From: Montanilutibacter psychrotolerans
Lineage (GTDB): Bacteria; Pseudomonadota; Gammaproteobacteria; Xanthomonadales; Xanthomonadaceae
Assembly (NCBI RefSeq): GCF_003719825.1
Contig: NZ_RIBS01000004.1
Location: forward strand, 124,001-188,000
Length of the DNA stretch: 64,000 nt
Direction of reading: 5' to 3'
The notes under the pieces are model-generated. The model saw nothing but the letters and a program-made list of their open reading frames with translations. It was not told where the DNA came from and did not search any database. Position 1 is the first letter of the stretch. Each line of letters begins with the position of its first letter. Shown in pieces: positions 36,493 to 44,464 of the stretch. The position numbers were made by a program, and so were the translations under genes.

Positions 36493-38325
36493 ATGAGCCT
36501 GCCGGACATCGCCTTCGAACAGATCGCGTTTCTGTTGATACTCGCCGGTGCCTTGTACCTGTTCGTCAGCGAACGCCTGCGCGTCGACGTGACCGCGATG
36601 TTGACCTTGATGGCGCTGGTGGTGACCGGCGTGCTCGACGGCAAACAGGCGCTGTCGGGCTTCGCCAGCGAGCCGGCCATCATCGTCGCGGCGGTGTTCG
36701 TGATCTCCGGCGGCCTGGCCGCGACCGGCATCACCGAACGCGTCGGGCACCGTATCGGCGTGGCCGCCGGGCGCAGCGAATCGCGCGCAATCGCGGTCAC
36801 CATGCCGACCGTGGCCGCGCTGTCGTCGTTCACCCACCACGTGATGGTGACGGCGATGATGCTGCCCATCCTGATCCGCTTCGCACGCGAGCATGGGCTG
36901 TCGGCCTCGCGCCTGCTGATACCGATGTCGTTTGCCGCGTCGCTGGGCACCACGTTGACCCTGGTGAGCGCCCCGGCGTTCCTGCTCGCCGACAACCTGA
37001 TCGAACGCACCGGTGCACCGGGCCTGGGGATCTTCTCGATCACCCCGATCGGCCTCGCCCTGGTGCTGCTGGGCGTGGTCTACATGCTGCTGGCGAGGTG
37101 GCTGCTGCCCAAGCGCAGTGGCGAGCACGGCGACGACCGCTACCTGCGCCTGGATCGTTACCGCACCGAACTGCTGGTGGTCGAAGGGTCGCGCTGGAGC
37201 ACGCGGCCCTTGTCGGAGTTGCAGAAGGCGCTCGGCGACCGATTCCTGTTGACCGGCTGGCTGCGCGATGGCGCCCCGCGCGATGACCTCGGCCCCGACA
37301 GCTCGCTGATTGCCGGCGATGTGCTGCTGGTGGAGGCGTCGGCCGACGAGTTGGCCTCACTGCACGATGACTCCGGCCTCGAGCTCTACGCCATTGCGCG
37401 ATTCGGCGCACGCACGACCGGCGACGGCGAGGCGCAACTGGTGCAGGCGGTGGTCGCGCCGGGCTCGGAGTTCATCGGCCACTCGATTCGCGAACTCGAC
37501 TTCGCGCGGCGCTTCAATGCGGTGATTGTCGGGCTGTGGCGCCGCGATGGCCGCTACTACACGACCACGCACGCACGCCTGGCCGACGCGCGATTGCGCG
37601 AAGGCGACCTGCTGGTGCTGTGGGGCCGACCGTCCCGATTCAGCGAGCTGGCCGAGCACCACGGCTTCCTGATGCTGGTGCCGTTTGCCGGCGAGGCGAA
37701 ACGCCGGCTACGCGCGCCGCTGGCGCTGGCGATCCTGGCCGCGACGGTGCTGGCAGCGGCGACCGAATGGCTGCCGGCACCGCTGGCGTTCCTGTTGGGT
37801 GCAGTGGCGATGGTGGTCACCCGCTGCGTGGACGTGCAGCAGGCCTACCGCGAGATCGACGTGCGCATCTTCGTGATGATCGCCGGCGTGATTCCGCTGG
37901 GCATCGCAATGGAGCAGACCGGCACCGCGCAGATGCTGGCCAATGGCCTGTTGCACGTGGTGGCGGGCTGGTCGCCGCTGGCGGTGCTGCTGGTGATGTT
38001 CGCCGTGGCCGGATTGCTGACGCAGATCCTGTCCGACGCGGCGACCACGGTGCTGCTCGGACCGATCGCGGTGTCGCTGGCGCAATCGCTGGACCTGCCG
38101 CCCACGCCGTTCGTGGTCTGCACGGCGCTGGGCGCGGTGGCGTCTTTCCTGACGCCGATCGGCCACCACGGCAACCTGCTGATCCTCGGCCCGGGCCAGT
38201 ACTCGTTCAACGACTTCCTGCGCATCGGCCTGCCGCTGACGGTGATGATCGCCCTGGTCAGCACGTGGATGGCGCGCTGGCTCTGGCTGGGGGGCCCGCT
38301 GCTGCCGGCGTGGGCCGTGGCGTAA
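36493..38325 (+). CDS. SLC13/DASS-type anion carrier with two TrkA-C domains
   Basis: The 610-residue membrane protein has N-terminal helices (FEQIAFLLILAGALYLFVSERL; VTAMLTLMALVVTGVL) and two soluble TrkA-C-like domains around residues 215-380 (LLVVEGSRWSTRPLSELQK; VVAPGSEFIGHSIRELDF). A second membrane half follows. SFAASLGTTLTLVSAPAFLLA and LGAVASFLTPIGHHGNLLI are the paired carrier motifs. It probably imports sulfate, dicarboxylates or a similar anion; the substrate is unproven. The ATG at 36493 fits the first helix. CACAAT ends exactly six bases upstream, which may mean a leaderless message, but the hexamer is only a partial match. Confidence 0.88.
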   Translation: MSLPDIAFEQIAFLLILAGALYLFVSERLRVDVTAMLTLMALVVTGVLDGKQALSGFASEPAIIVAAVFVISGGLAATGITERVGHRIGVAAGRSESRAIAVTMPTVAALSSFTHHVMVTAMMLPILIRFAREHGLSASRLLIPMSFAASLGTTLTLVSAPAFLLADNLIERTGAPGLGIFSITPIGLALVLLGVVYMLLARWLLPKRSGEHGDDRYLRLDRYRTELLVVEGSRWSTRPLSELQKALGDRFLLTGWLRDGAPRDDLGPDSSLIAGDVLLVEASADELASLHDDSGLELYAIARFGARTTGDGEAQLVQAVVAPGSEFIGHSIRELDFARRFNAVIVGLWRRDGRYYTTTHARLADARLREGDLLVLWGRPSRFSELAEHHGFLMLVPFAGEAKRRLRAPLALAILAATVLAAATEWLPAPLAFLLGAVAMVVTRCVDVQQAYREIDVRIFVMIAGVIPLGIAMEQTGTAQMLANGLLHVVAGWSPLAVLLVMFAVAGLLTQILSDAATTVLLGPIAVSLAQSLDLPPTPFVVCTALGAVASFLTPIGHHGNLLILGPGQYSFNDFLRIGLPLTVMIALVSTWMARWLWLGGPLLPAWAVA

Positions 38326-38397
38326 CGCCACCAGGCCCTCCGATCCAGAACCGACCGTCTGGTGACCCGGGAATACAGTTCAGGCACGGCGCGTATG

Positions 38398-38434
38398 TTG
38401 CAGATAGTGCATTTAGTTCATATAGTGCATTTAG
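38398..38434 (+). promoter_or_regulatory. Promoter and direct-repeat operator of the HTH-PIN module
   Basis: TTGCAG at 38398-38403 and TATAGT at 38421-38426 are separated by exactly 17 bases. A 13-base direct repeat ATAGTGCATTTAG occurs at 38404-38416 and 38422-38434, a period of 18 bases, lying over the spacer and the -10. This placement is what an autoregulated toxin-antitoxin promoter would show, with the HTH protein as the likely binder. Confidence 0.6.
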
Positions 38435-38486
38435 AGCGGAAGCCCAGCGAAACCGCACGCATTGGTGCGAGCGCGCCCTTCCGTCC

Positions 38487-38492
38487 AGGAGG
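38487..38492 (+). promoter_or_regulatory. Consensus ribosome-binding site deciding the HTH protein start
   Basis: AGGAGG lies seven bases before the ATG at 38500. It selects that start over an in-frame ATG at 38362, which lies upstream of the predicted promoter. Confidence 0.75.
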
Positions 38493-38499
38493 GCAACGC

Positions 38500-38973
38500 A
38501 TGTCGACAATCAAGGAACGCACCCGGCGCCCGAAGCCCTCGGAGATGAGTCCAGAGGAGTTGGAGATGGCCCGCGTAGCACACCGTTGTATTGGCGAGTC
38601 GCTGGATCGTGCCCACGCTGCCACGATCAAGCTCATCAGCGCAGATGGCGACTTGCCGTCCGTGCAACTGCCGACCAAGGCTCTGCGTCTGATCGGTGAA
38701 GTCCTTGGGGCCCTCAGCGAGCGCAAGTCAGTCACCGTAGTGTCGGCAAAGCGAGAAATGACGACGGTTGAGGCAGCCAACTACTTGCACGTCTCGCGCC
38801 CGTTTGTGATTCGCGAGATGGAGGCTGGTCGTCTGCCGCATCGCATGGTCGGCACGCATCGACGCGTGCAGTTCGAGGACCTGCACGCTTACAAGCAACG
38901 GATGCTAGCCAGTCAGAAGGATGCGCTGCGGCAGCTTGCTGAGAACGCTAATGAACTCGGCCTAGATTACTGA
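38500..38973 (+). CDS. HTH (excisionase-family) DNA-binding protein, predicted antitoxin
   Basis: The 157-residue protein has a basic N-terminus (STIKERTRRPKPSEMSPEELE), a helical middle, and a C-terminal MerR/excisionase-type winged helix. The latter reads MTTVEAANYLHVSRPFVIREMEAGRLPHRMVGTHRR, with the usual VSRPFV recognition helix and GTHRRV wing. The stop overlaps the toxin ATG (TGATG), so the two are co-translated. The region is visibly less GC-rich than its neighbours. As in other PIN modules, the protein should bind and inhibit the toxin and repress its own promoter, which carries a 13-bp direct repeat. It could instead be a general regulator, but the toxin pairing argues for antitoxin. 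Confidence 0.82.
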   Translation: MSTIKERTRRPKPSEMSPEELEMARVAHRCIGESLDRAHAATIKLISADGDLPSVQLPTKALRLIGEVLGALSERKSVTVVSAKREMTTVEAANYLHVSRPFVIREMEAGRLPHRMVGTHRRVQFEDLHAYKQRMLASQKDALRQLAENANELGLDY

Positions 38974-39554
38974 TGGCAGGGCACGCACGTTACACCGCTG
39001 TGTTGGACGCGTGCGTGCTCTACCCGGCCTGCGTAGCTGATGCCTTGATGAGCATGGCGGTTGCGGGGCTATACGCGGCCAAATGGACGACTCGAATTGA
39101 ACAAGAGTGGCTCCGCAATCTCGGGCGCGATAGGCCCGAGATTGCCGGCAAGCTTGTTCGCCGCCGCGATCTCATGCGGCAAGCGATTCCGGACTGGGAA
39201 GTGCCCGAAGCAGCAAGTGATGCAGTGGCGTCCGGATTGGCGCTTCCCGATCCAGGTGACGTGCACGTCCTGGCCGCAGCGATTGCAGGTCACGCTGATT
39301 GCATTGTGACGGCCAACTTGAAGGACTTTCCGGCGAACGTTCTCGATGTGCACGGTCTATCGGCCATTCATCCTGACGATTTCCTGATCGCACAGTTCGA
39401 TCTAGATTCAATCGCGGCACTAGCGGCATTCAAGGAAATGCGTGCCCGCTCGAAGAGCCCCCCTTTGACTCCGGAAGAGTTCGCAGGCGCGTTCGAACGT
39501 AACGGTCTGGTGGCGATGGCCGAACGCCTGCGCGTGGCAGCCGAGTTGATCTAG
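38973..39554 (+). CDS. PIN-domain ribonuclease toxin
   Basis: The 193-residue protein begins with AVLDACVLYPACVADALM, where the first catalytic Asp sits as in PIN_3-type domains. The other acidic residues are visible in TTRIEQEWLRNL (Glu) and LPDPGDVHVLAAAIAGHADCIVTANLKDF (Asp pair, then TAN). A C-terminal segment (KEMRARSKSPPLTPEEFAGAFERNGL) is typical of this long PIN subgroup. PIN toxins cleave RNA, often tRNA or mRNA, when the antitoxin is lost. Its ATG overlaps the antitoxin stop. Codon use is less GC-biased than in flanking genes, suggesting transfer. No integrase or transposase is next to it. Confidence 0.87.
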   Translation: MAGHARYTAVLDACVLYPACVADALMSMAVAGLYAAKWTTRIEQEWLRNLGRDRPEIAGKLVRRRDLMRQAIPDWEVPEAASDAVASGLALPDPGDVHVLAAAIAGHADCIVTANLKDFPANVLDVHGLSAIHPDDFLIAQFDLDSIAALAAFKEMRARSKSPPLTPEEFAGAFERNGLVAMAERLRVAAELI

Positions 39555-39647
39555 CTAGTGCCCGCGGAAGGGAGCGGCATCCGGATTGCGCAAACTGGTT
39601 GGCCTGAGGTCCCGACCGGAGACTGCGCCCCACCCCGACGCCATCGC

Positions 39648-40736
39648 TCAGAACAGCTCGCCCTGCGGCGACGGTGAGCGCGGCGCCACGAACGCGCTGC
39701 AATCCAGCGCGGGCAGGCGGCCAAAGTCCAGCCGGCGGTGCGCCTTGGCGAATCGCTGGGCGATCATGTCCGCAAACGGCCCCTCTCCGCGCATGCGCTT
39801 GCCGAAAGTACTGTCGTAATCCTTGCCCCCGCGCATCTGTCGCACCAGGCTCATGACGTGCGCGGCGCGCTCGGGGTAGTGCAGCTGCAACCACTCGCGC
39901 CAGACCTCCTTGAGCTCGTGCGGCAGGCGCAGCAGCACGTAGCTGGCGGCCTGCGCGCCGGCGTCGCGGGCCGCCTCGAGGATGTGCTCGAGTTCGTGGT
40001 CGCTGACCATCGGCACCACGGGCGCGACCAGCACGCCCACCGGAACGCCAGCCTGGCTGAGCTCGCGGACGATCTTGAGCCGCGTGTGTGGCGCGGCGGC
40101 GCGCGGTTCCATGCGCGCGGCCAGGCGGTTGTCGAGCGTGGTCACCGAGACGTACACGCTGACCAGCCGTTCGCGCGCCATCGACGCCAGCAGGTCGACA
40201 TCGCGCAGGATCAGCGATCCTTTCGTGACAAAGCTGACCGGGTGGTGGCACTGGGCCAGCAGTTCCAGCAGCTCGCGCGTGATCCGGTAGCGACGCTCGA
40301 TCGGCTGGTAGGCGTCGGTGTTGATGCCCAGCGCGATCGGCGCGCACCGGTAGCTCGAACGGGCCAGCTCGATGCGCAGGCGTTCGGCGGCATTGGTCTT
40401 GGCGAACAGCCGGGTCTCGAAGTCGATCCCGGGCGACAACTCGAGGTAGGCATGCGAGGGTCGGGCGAAGCAGTACACGCAGCCGTGCTCGCAGCCGCGG
40501 TACGGGTTGATCGACTGGCTGAATGCGATGTCGGGCGAGTCGTTGCGGCTGATGATGCTGCGCGCGCGCTCCTCGGTGACCCGCGTGGCGGGGTTGGGCT
40601 GGTCGGCCAGGTCTTCATAGACCGAACCCCAGCCGTCGTCCTCGCCGCGCGTGGTGGTAACCGCGTAGCGGCCAGCGACCTGCGAGGCCGCGCCGCGGCC
40701 TTTGATCGGCGTCTGCGCTTTCCGGGCGTCTTCCAT
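39648..40736 (-). CDS. PA0069-family radical SAM protein (SplB-like)
   Basis: The 362-residue protein carries the [4Fe-4S]/SAM motif CEHGCVYCFARP (CxxxCxxC) near residue 85. It also shows SQSINPYRGCEHGC, GINTDAYQPIERRYRITRELLELL, VSFVTKGSLILRDVDLL and VSVTTLDNRLAARMEPRAAAP, all typical of the PA0069 family related to spore photoproduct lyase. The reaction is unknown. It ends RSPSPQGELF. On the minus strand TAGGCT ends six bases before the ATG, predicting a leaderless transcript. It diverges from cardiolipin synthase with overlapping -10 elements. Confidence 0.93.
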   Translation of the reverse strand: MEDARKAQTPIKGRGAASQVAGRYAVTTTRGEDDGWGSVYEDLADQPNPATRVTEERARSIISRNDSPDIAFSQSINPYRGCEHGCVYCFARPSHAYLELSPGIDFETRLFAKTNAAERLRIELARSSYRCAPIALGINTDAYQPIERRYRITRELLELLAQCHHPVSFVTKGSLILRDVDLLASMARERLVSVYVSVTTLDNRLAARMEPRAAAPHTRLKIVRELSQAGVPVGVLVAPVVPMVSDHELEHILEAARDAGAQAASYVLLRLPHELKEVWREWLQLHYPERAAHVMSLVRQMRGGKDYDSTFGKRMRGEGPFADMIAQRFAKAHRRLDFGRLPALDCSAFVAPRSPSPQGELF

Positions 40737-40752
40737 GGGCTTAGCCTAGTCT
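40737..40752. promoter_or_regulatory. Overlapping divergent -10 elements between the radical SAM and cls genes
   Basis: Minus strand: TAGGCT at 40748-40743, then AAGCCC and the ATG of the radical SAM gene. Plus strand: TAGTCT at 40747-40752, about 47 bases before the cls ATG. The hexamers share two base pairs, so the two polymerases could not be bound at once. Both match TAnnnT but no -35 boxes are obvious. Confidence 0.4.
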
Positions 40753-40798
40753 TCCATCGTCGCAGATGCTGCGACTCAGACGCCGAGGAATCCGCCCC

Positions 40799-42235
40799 AT
40801 GCTGGACGCGCTGCGAGGTGTGTGGGACGCGATTCTCGCGATCCCGCACCTGAAGCTTTACCTCACCGTCGCCTATGTCGGCTATGTGCTGTGGCTGGGC
40901 GCCTGGATCGCGTTGCAGAAACGTGAACCGGCCGCGACGCTGAGCTGGTTGATCAGCCTGGCCGCCCTGCCCTACGTCGGTTTCGTGATTTATTACTTCT
41001 TCGGCCCGCAGCGCATCCAGCGCCAGCGGCTGCGGCGGCTGCGCAACCGTGGGCGCCTGGATCCGCACCCGTCCGGCTTCGACCGCGACGCGGACGCGCT
41101 GGAACTCGCGCGCGTGGCGCAGGCCACCACCGGCCTGGCCCCGACCACCGCAACCCGCGCCGACCTGCTGATCGACGGGGCGGCCAAGTACACCGCGCTG
41201 CTGGCGGAGATCGCCAAAGCGCGCGAGCACATCCACCTGGAGTACTACATCTACCTGCCCGATCGCACCGGCACCGCGCTGCGCGACGCCCTGGTCGAAC
41301 GTGCGCGCGCCGGCGTGAAGGTGCGACTGCTGCTCGATGCGGTGGGTTCGGGAAAGGTGTCCTGGCGCTACCTGCAGCCGTTGATCGATGCCGGCGGCGA
41401 GGTCGCCTGGTTCCATCCGATGCGGTTGCGCTGGTTCTGGAAGCGGCCGTGGCTGAACCTGCGCACGCATCGCAAGATCGTCGTGGTGGACGGCTGCGTC
41501 GCGTTCACCGGTGGCATCAACATCACCGACGAGGAAGACGAGCGGCTGCGCGAAGACGCCTATCGCGACCTGCACCTGCGGCTGGAAGGCGACGTGGTGC
41601 GGGCGCTGCAGCTGGTGTTCGTCGAGGACTGGGCGTACGCCACCGGCGACCCGCCACTCAAGCTCGCCCTGCCGATCTGCGGCGCCGGGACAGTGGCCGC
41701 GCAGGTCCTGGTGTCCGGGCCGGATTCGCCGTGGGAAGCCATCCACCGCCTTCACGTGGGCGCCATTCATTCGGCGCGCCGCCGGGTGTGGCTGGTGACA
41801 CCGTACTTCGTCCCCGGCGAGGCGGCGCGAATGGCGTTGACGTCGGCCGCGCTGGGCGGCCTGGACGTGCGCCTGCTGGTGCCCAAGGTCAGCGACAGCG
41901 TGCTGGTCACCTGGGCGGCACGCTCCTACTTCGACGAGCTGCTTTCGGCCGGCGTCCGGATCCACGAGTACGGTCCCCGCCTGCTGCACACCAAGGCGCT
42001 GCTGTGCGACGACGAGGTCGCGATCATCGGCAGCGCGAACTTCGACAACCGCAGCTTCCGACTCAACTTCGAATTGTCGGTGCTGTTCCGCGACGCCGGG
42101 TTGGCCGGGCAGCTGGCGGCACTGATCGAGAACGAGCTCGGCCAGACCACGCGGGTGCGTGACGACCGCGGGCGGCCGCTGTGGCGTTCACGCCTGCCCG
42201 AGGCGATCGCGCGGCTGATGTCGCCACTGCTCTGA
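40799..42235 (+). CDS. cls: Cardiolipin synthase (phospholipase D family)
   Basis: The 478-residue membrane enzyme has two N-terminal helices (HLKLYLTVAYVGYVLWLGAWIAL; LSWLISLAALPYVGFVIYYFFG) and then two phospholipase D active sites. The first is THRKIVVVDGCVAFTGGINI; the second is LHTKALLCDDEVAIIGSANFDNRS. It joins two phosphatidylglycerol molecules to form cardiolipin at the inner membrane. GAGGA about nine bases before the ATG at 40799 supports that start over the ATG at 40766. It diverges from the radical SAM gene, and a small membrane protein gene follows after about 100 bases. Confidence 0.92.
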   Translation: MLDALRGVWDAILAIPHLKLYLTVAYVGYVLWLGAWIALQKREPAATLSWLISLAALPYVGFVIYYFFGPQRIQRQRLRRLRNRGRLDPHPSGFDRDADALELARVAQATTGLAPTTATRADLLIDGAAKYTALLAEIAKAREHIHLEYYIYLPDRTGTALRDALVERARAGVKVRLLLDAVGSGKVSWRYLQPLIDAGGEVAWFHPMRLRWFWKRPWLNLRTHRKIVVVDGCVAFTGGINITDEEDERLREDAYRDLHLRLEGDVVRALQLVFVEDWAYATGDPPLKLALPICGAGTVAAQVLVSGPDSPWEAIHRLHVGAIHSARRRVWLVTPYFVPGEAARMALTSAALGGLDVRLLVPKVSDSVLVTWAARSYFDELLSAGVRIHEYGPRLLHTKALLCDDEVAIIGSANFDNRSFRLNFELSVLFRDAGLAGQLAALIENELGQTTRVRDDRGRPLWRSRLPEAIARLMSPLL

Positions 42236-42339
42236 TCGCGCGCCACTGGCGACGAGCGGTCGCCGCCGCGGTCTGGCCGGACGACCCATGCGGTGGTCGG
42301 GCGGTAAACTCGACGCGCCACACTCTGGAGCGTTCCGCG

Positions 42340-42615
42340 ATGTCCTGGCTCTACCTGCTACTGGCCCTTGCCGCGATCGTGGTTGCGTTCAAGGCTTCCT
42401 CGCTGGCCGTGGTGCTGGTCTGCCTGCTGGTCGCCTTCGGTCTGGTTCTCGTCTGGGTCATGGGCATCCTGGCTCAGCGCGTCGAGGACAGCAGCCGCGA
42501 CGTCGGAATGATGATCGATCCGACCGAGCTGCGTCGCCTGCGTGAGCAGGCCGAAGCGCGCAAGCTGGCCGAGGCGAACAACGCCGCCCCGCCGCACTCC
42601 GACGCAACGCATTGA
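42340..42615 (+). CDS. Small hypothetical membrane protein, two helices
   Basis: The 91-residue protein starts with two adjacent hydrophobic helices (WLYLLLALAAIVVAFKASS; AVVLVCLLVAFGLVLVWVMGILA). A soluble, charged tail follows (IDPTELRRLREQAEARKLAEAN). I recognise no named family; the tail looks helical. The ATG at 42340 opens directly into the first helix, and TAAACT at 42305-42310 is a possible -10. The position between cls and pdxJ gives no functional hint. Confidence 0.72.
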   Translation: MSWLYLLLALAAIVVAFKASSLAVVLVCLLVAFGLVLVWVMGILAQRVEDSSRDVGMMIDPTELRRLREQAEARKLAEANNAAPPHSDATH

Positions 42616-42736
42616 ACCGCTGTAACGGTTCGGCGCCGGCGGACACCGGTGCCGGTTGTGCGGTGCGGCCTGTCGGCGTCACCCTTCACGCGCTCGGAGC
42701 CCCGCGCGCGACCCGACGCCAGAACGGGGCGCACCC

Positions 42737-43492
42737 GTGACGGCGCTCAGCGTCAACGTCAACAAGATCGCCGTGCTGCGCAACTCGCGCGGCGGCGGCG
42801 AGCCCGACGTGGTCCGCGCCGCGATCGCCTGCCTGGATGCCGGCGCACACGGCATCACCGTCCACCCCCGACCCGACGCCCGCCACATCCGCAGCGACGA
42901 CGTGTACGCCCTGTCCGAGCTCACGCGCGCTCGCGGCGTCGAGTACAACCTCGAAGGCAACCCGTTTGCACCGCCGCGCGACGGTTATCCGGGTTTCCTG
43001 GCGTTGTGCGAGCAGGTGCGTCCCGCGCAGGCAACCCTGGTGCCCGATGGCGACGGCCAGTTGACCTCGGACCACGGCTTCGACTTCGCCCGTGACGGCG
43101 AGGCACTGCGACCGCTGGTCGCCGCGCTGAAGGCGTTGGGTTGCCGGGTAAGCCTGTTCGCGGATGCGGAATCCATGCACTACGACATCGCCGCGGCAGT
43201 GGGCGCCGATCGGATCGAGCTCTACACCGGGCCGTACGCCGAATCCCATGCATTGGGCGGCGCGCCCCTGGACGCGGCGCTCTCGCGCTTCCGGGCCGCC
43301 GCGCAGCGTGCGCAGGCGGTTGGGCTTGGCGTCAACGCCGGTCATGACCTGAGCCAGGACAACCTGGCCGCCTTCCTGGCCACTGTGCCGGACGTGCTGG
43401 AGGTGTCGATCGGCCATGCCCTGATCGGCGAAGCGCTGTACGACGGCCTGGACCGGACCGTTCGCCGGTATCTCGCGCTCTGCCAAGCCTAG
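42737..43492 (+). CDS. pdxJ: Pyridoxine 5'-phosphate synthase
   Basis: The 251-residue TIM-barrel protein has [98 protein letters not shown] and [18 protein letters not shown], all PdxJ signatures. It condenses 3-amino-2-oxopropyl phosphate with deoxyxylulose-5-phosphate to pyridoxine phosphate. The start is the GTG at 42737, directly before the conserved first strand. Note PNLEGNPF-like [10 protein letters not shown] and VPDGDGQ where many PdxJ proteins read VPEKR; the active-site Glu of that loop therefore appears changed. Convergent with the third exbD gene. Confidence 0.92.
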   Translation: MTALSVNVNKIAVLRNSRGGGEPDVVRAAIACLDAGAHGITVHPRPDARHIRSDDVYALSELTRARGVEYNLEGNPFAPPRDGYPGFLALCEQVRPAQATLVPDGDGQLTSDHGFDFARDGEALRPLVAALKALGCRVSLFADAESMHYDIAAAVGADRIELYTGPYAESHALGGAPLDAALSRFRAAAQRAQAVGLGVNAGHDLSQDNLAAFLATVPDVLEVSIGHALIGEALYDGLDRTVRRYLALCQA

Positions 43493-43541
43493 CGCGTGCG
43501 GCCTGCGCGCCGTCGTGGATGACGCGCAGGCTAGGCGTACG

Positions 43542-43943
43542 TCAGGGACGCAGGGCGATGTGCCCGAGGCCGTTGCGACGGGCGCTGGCCAATGCGGTCG
43601 TGAAGCCCTGGTAGTCGGCGTCGCCGCTGGCGTCGATCTGGACAACGCTGTCAGGCGAACGCTGGGCCACTGAGCGCAGCGCCGCGTCCAGCGAGGCCGC
43701 CCCCAGCTGCACGCCATCGAGCAGGAAGTTGCCGTCCGCCTGGACCTGCAATTGCACGCGCGGCGGTGGCTCGCTGCGCCCGTTTCCGCGACCCAGGTCG
43801 AGGGGCAGCGATCGCGTCACCACCGGCGCGGCGATCATGAAGATCACCAGCAGGACCAACATCACATCGACCAACGGCGTGATGTTCATCGTCGCCATCT
43901 CGCTCGAACCGCGTGACTGGGTAGCAAAAGCCGAATCGCTCAT
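43542..43943 (-). CDS. ExbD/TolR-type biopolymer transport protein (third copy)
   Basis: The 133-residue protein has a short N-terminal cytosolic part, one helix with the conserved proton-path Asp ([23 protein letters not shown]), and a periplasmic domain (QLQVQADGNFLLDGVQL, DASGDADYQGFTTALASARRNG). It belongs with ExbD proteins that work with ExbB to drive TonB. It is separated from exbD2 by a strong terminator and 576 bases, so it is probably expressed on its own. GGAG precedes the ATG. It is clearly more divergent than the two operon copies. Confidence 0.9.
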   Translation of the reverse strand: MSDSAFATQSRGSSEMATMNITPLVDVMLVLLVIFMIAAPVVTRSLPLDLGRGNGRSEPPPRVQLQVQADGNFLLDGVQLGAASLDAALRSVAQRSPDSVVQIDASGDADYQGFTTALASARRNGLGHIALRP

Positions 43944-44464
43944 CGTCTCCGCTCCTTGCCGGTTGCCGGGGTCCAGAGTGCACCCACGCCGCCGCCGGCT
44001 GCAATCGTCGCGATCGCAGTCACCGATCGCGATCGTCGATCCCGATCACCGAACGCACCCACCGATCGCCTGCGCCGATCGCCATGGGTGCACGCGCGCC
44101 AGCAACGCCGGCCGGCAGTGGATCGCGAACTCCAGGGCCGACGTGGGACAGGACGCGCGAGTGGCACGGCATGCGCCAGTGGGTGGGCAGCCTTCGCCCG
44201 ACATCGGGGCCGTGTTGCGGTCAGGCCAGTTCCAGTCGGGCAGGGCGGCGGATAGCGCAACCTGAGGCAAGACGCACGACGCGAAGGGCGTGCGCCGGTG
44301 GGTTGCCCATCTTCGCCCGGCGTCGGAGCGGTGTGGCGGGCGGGCCAATTCCGGCCGGGCCGAGCGGGCTGATCCGCCCAGACCGCGCGGCGTCCGGCGG
44401 CGGACGGCAGCGGCCCGAGCGCAATAGCGGTAGCAGCGATGCAAACGGCGGGGCGGGGTGGGGC
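43944..44464 (-). other. Large non-coding gap upstream of the third exbD gene
   Basis: I find no credible gene. The gap holds three things. First, a GATC-rich block at 44009-44080, with seven or so GATC sites in about 70 bases. Second, a 9-bp inverted repeat flanking that block, GTGCACCCA at 43978-43986 and TGGGTGCAC at 44085-44093. Third, a diverged tandem duplication at 44152-44367. The promoter of the downstream exbD copy must lie here but was not recognised. Confidence 0.5.
44152..44367. repeat. Diverged tandem duplication, two copies of about 97 bp at 119-bp spacing
   Basis: Aligning 44152-44248 with 44271-44367 without gaps, I count 72 identical positions of 97. Best-conserved blocks are TGCGCC, GTGGGT, CTTCGCCCG and GGCCA(G/A)TTCC. 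The copies are in different reading frames, so they are not a repeated protein. They may belong to a family dispersed elsewhere in the genome. Confidence 0.75.

Noticed and set aside
38326-39647. HTH-PIN region as a prophage or integrative-element remnant
   Set aside because: No integrase, recombinase, tRNA or attachment repeat was found beside it; a stand-alone toxin-antitoxin module explains it.
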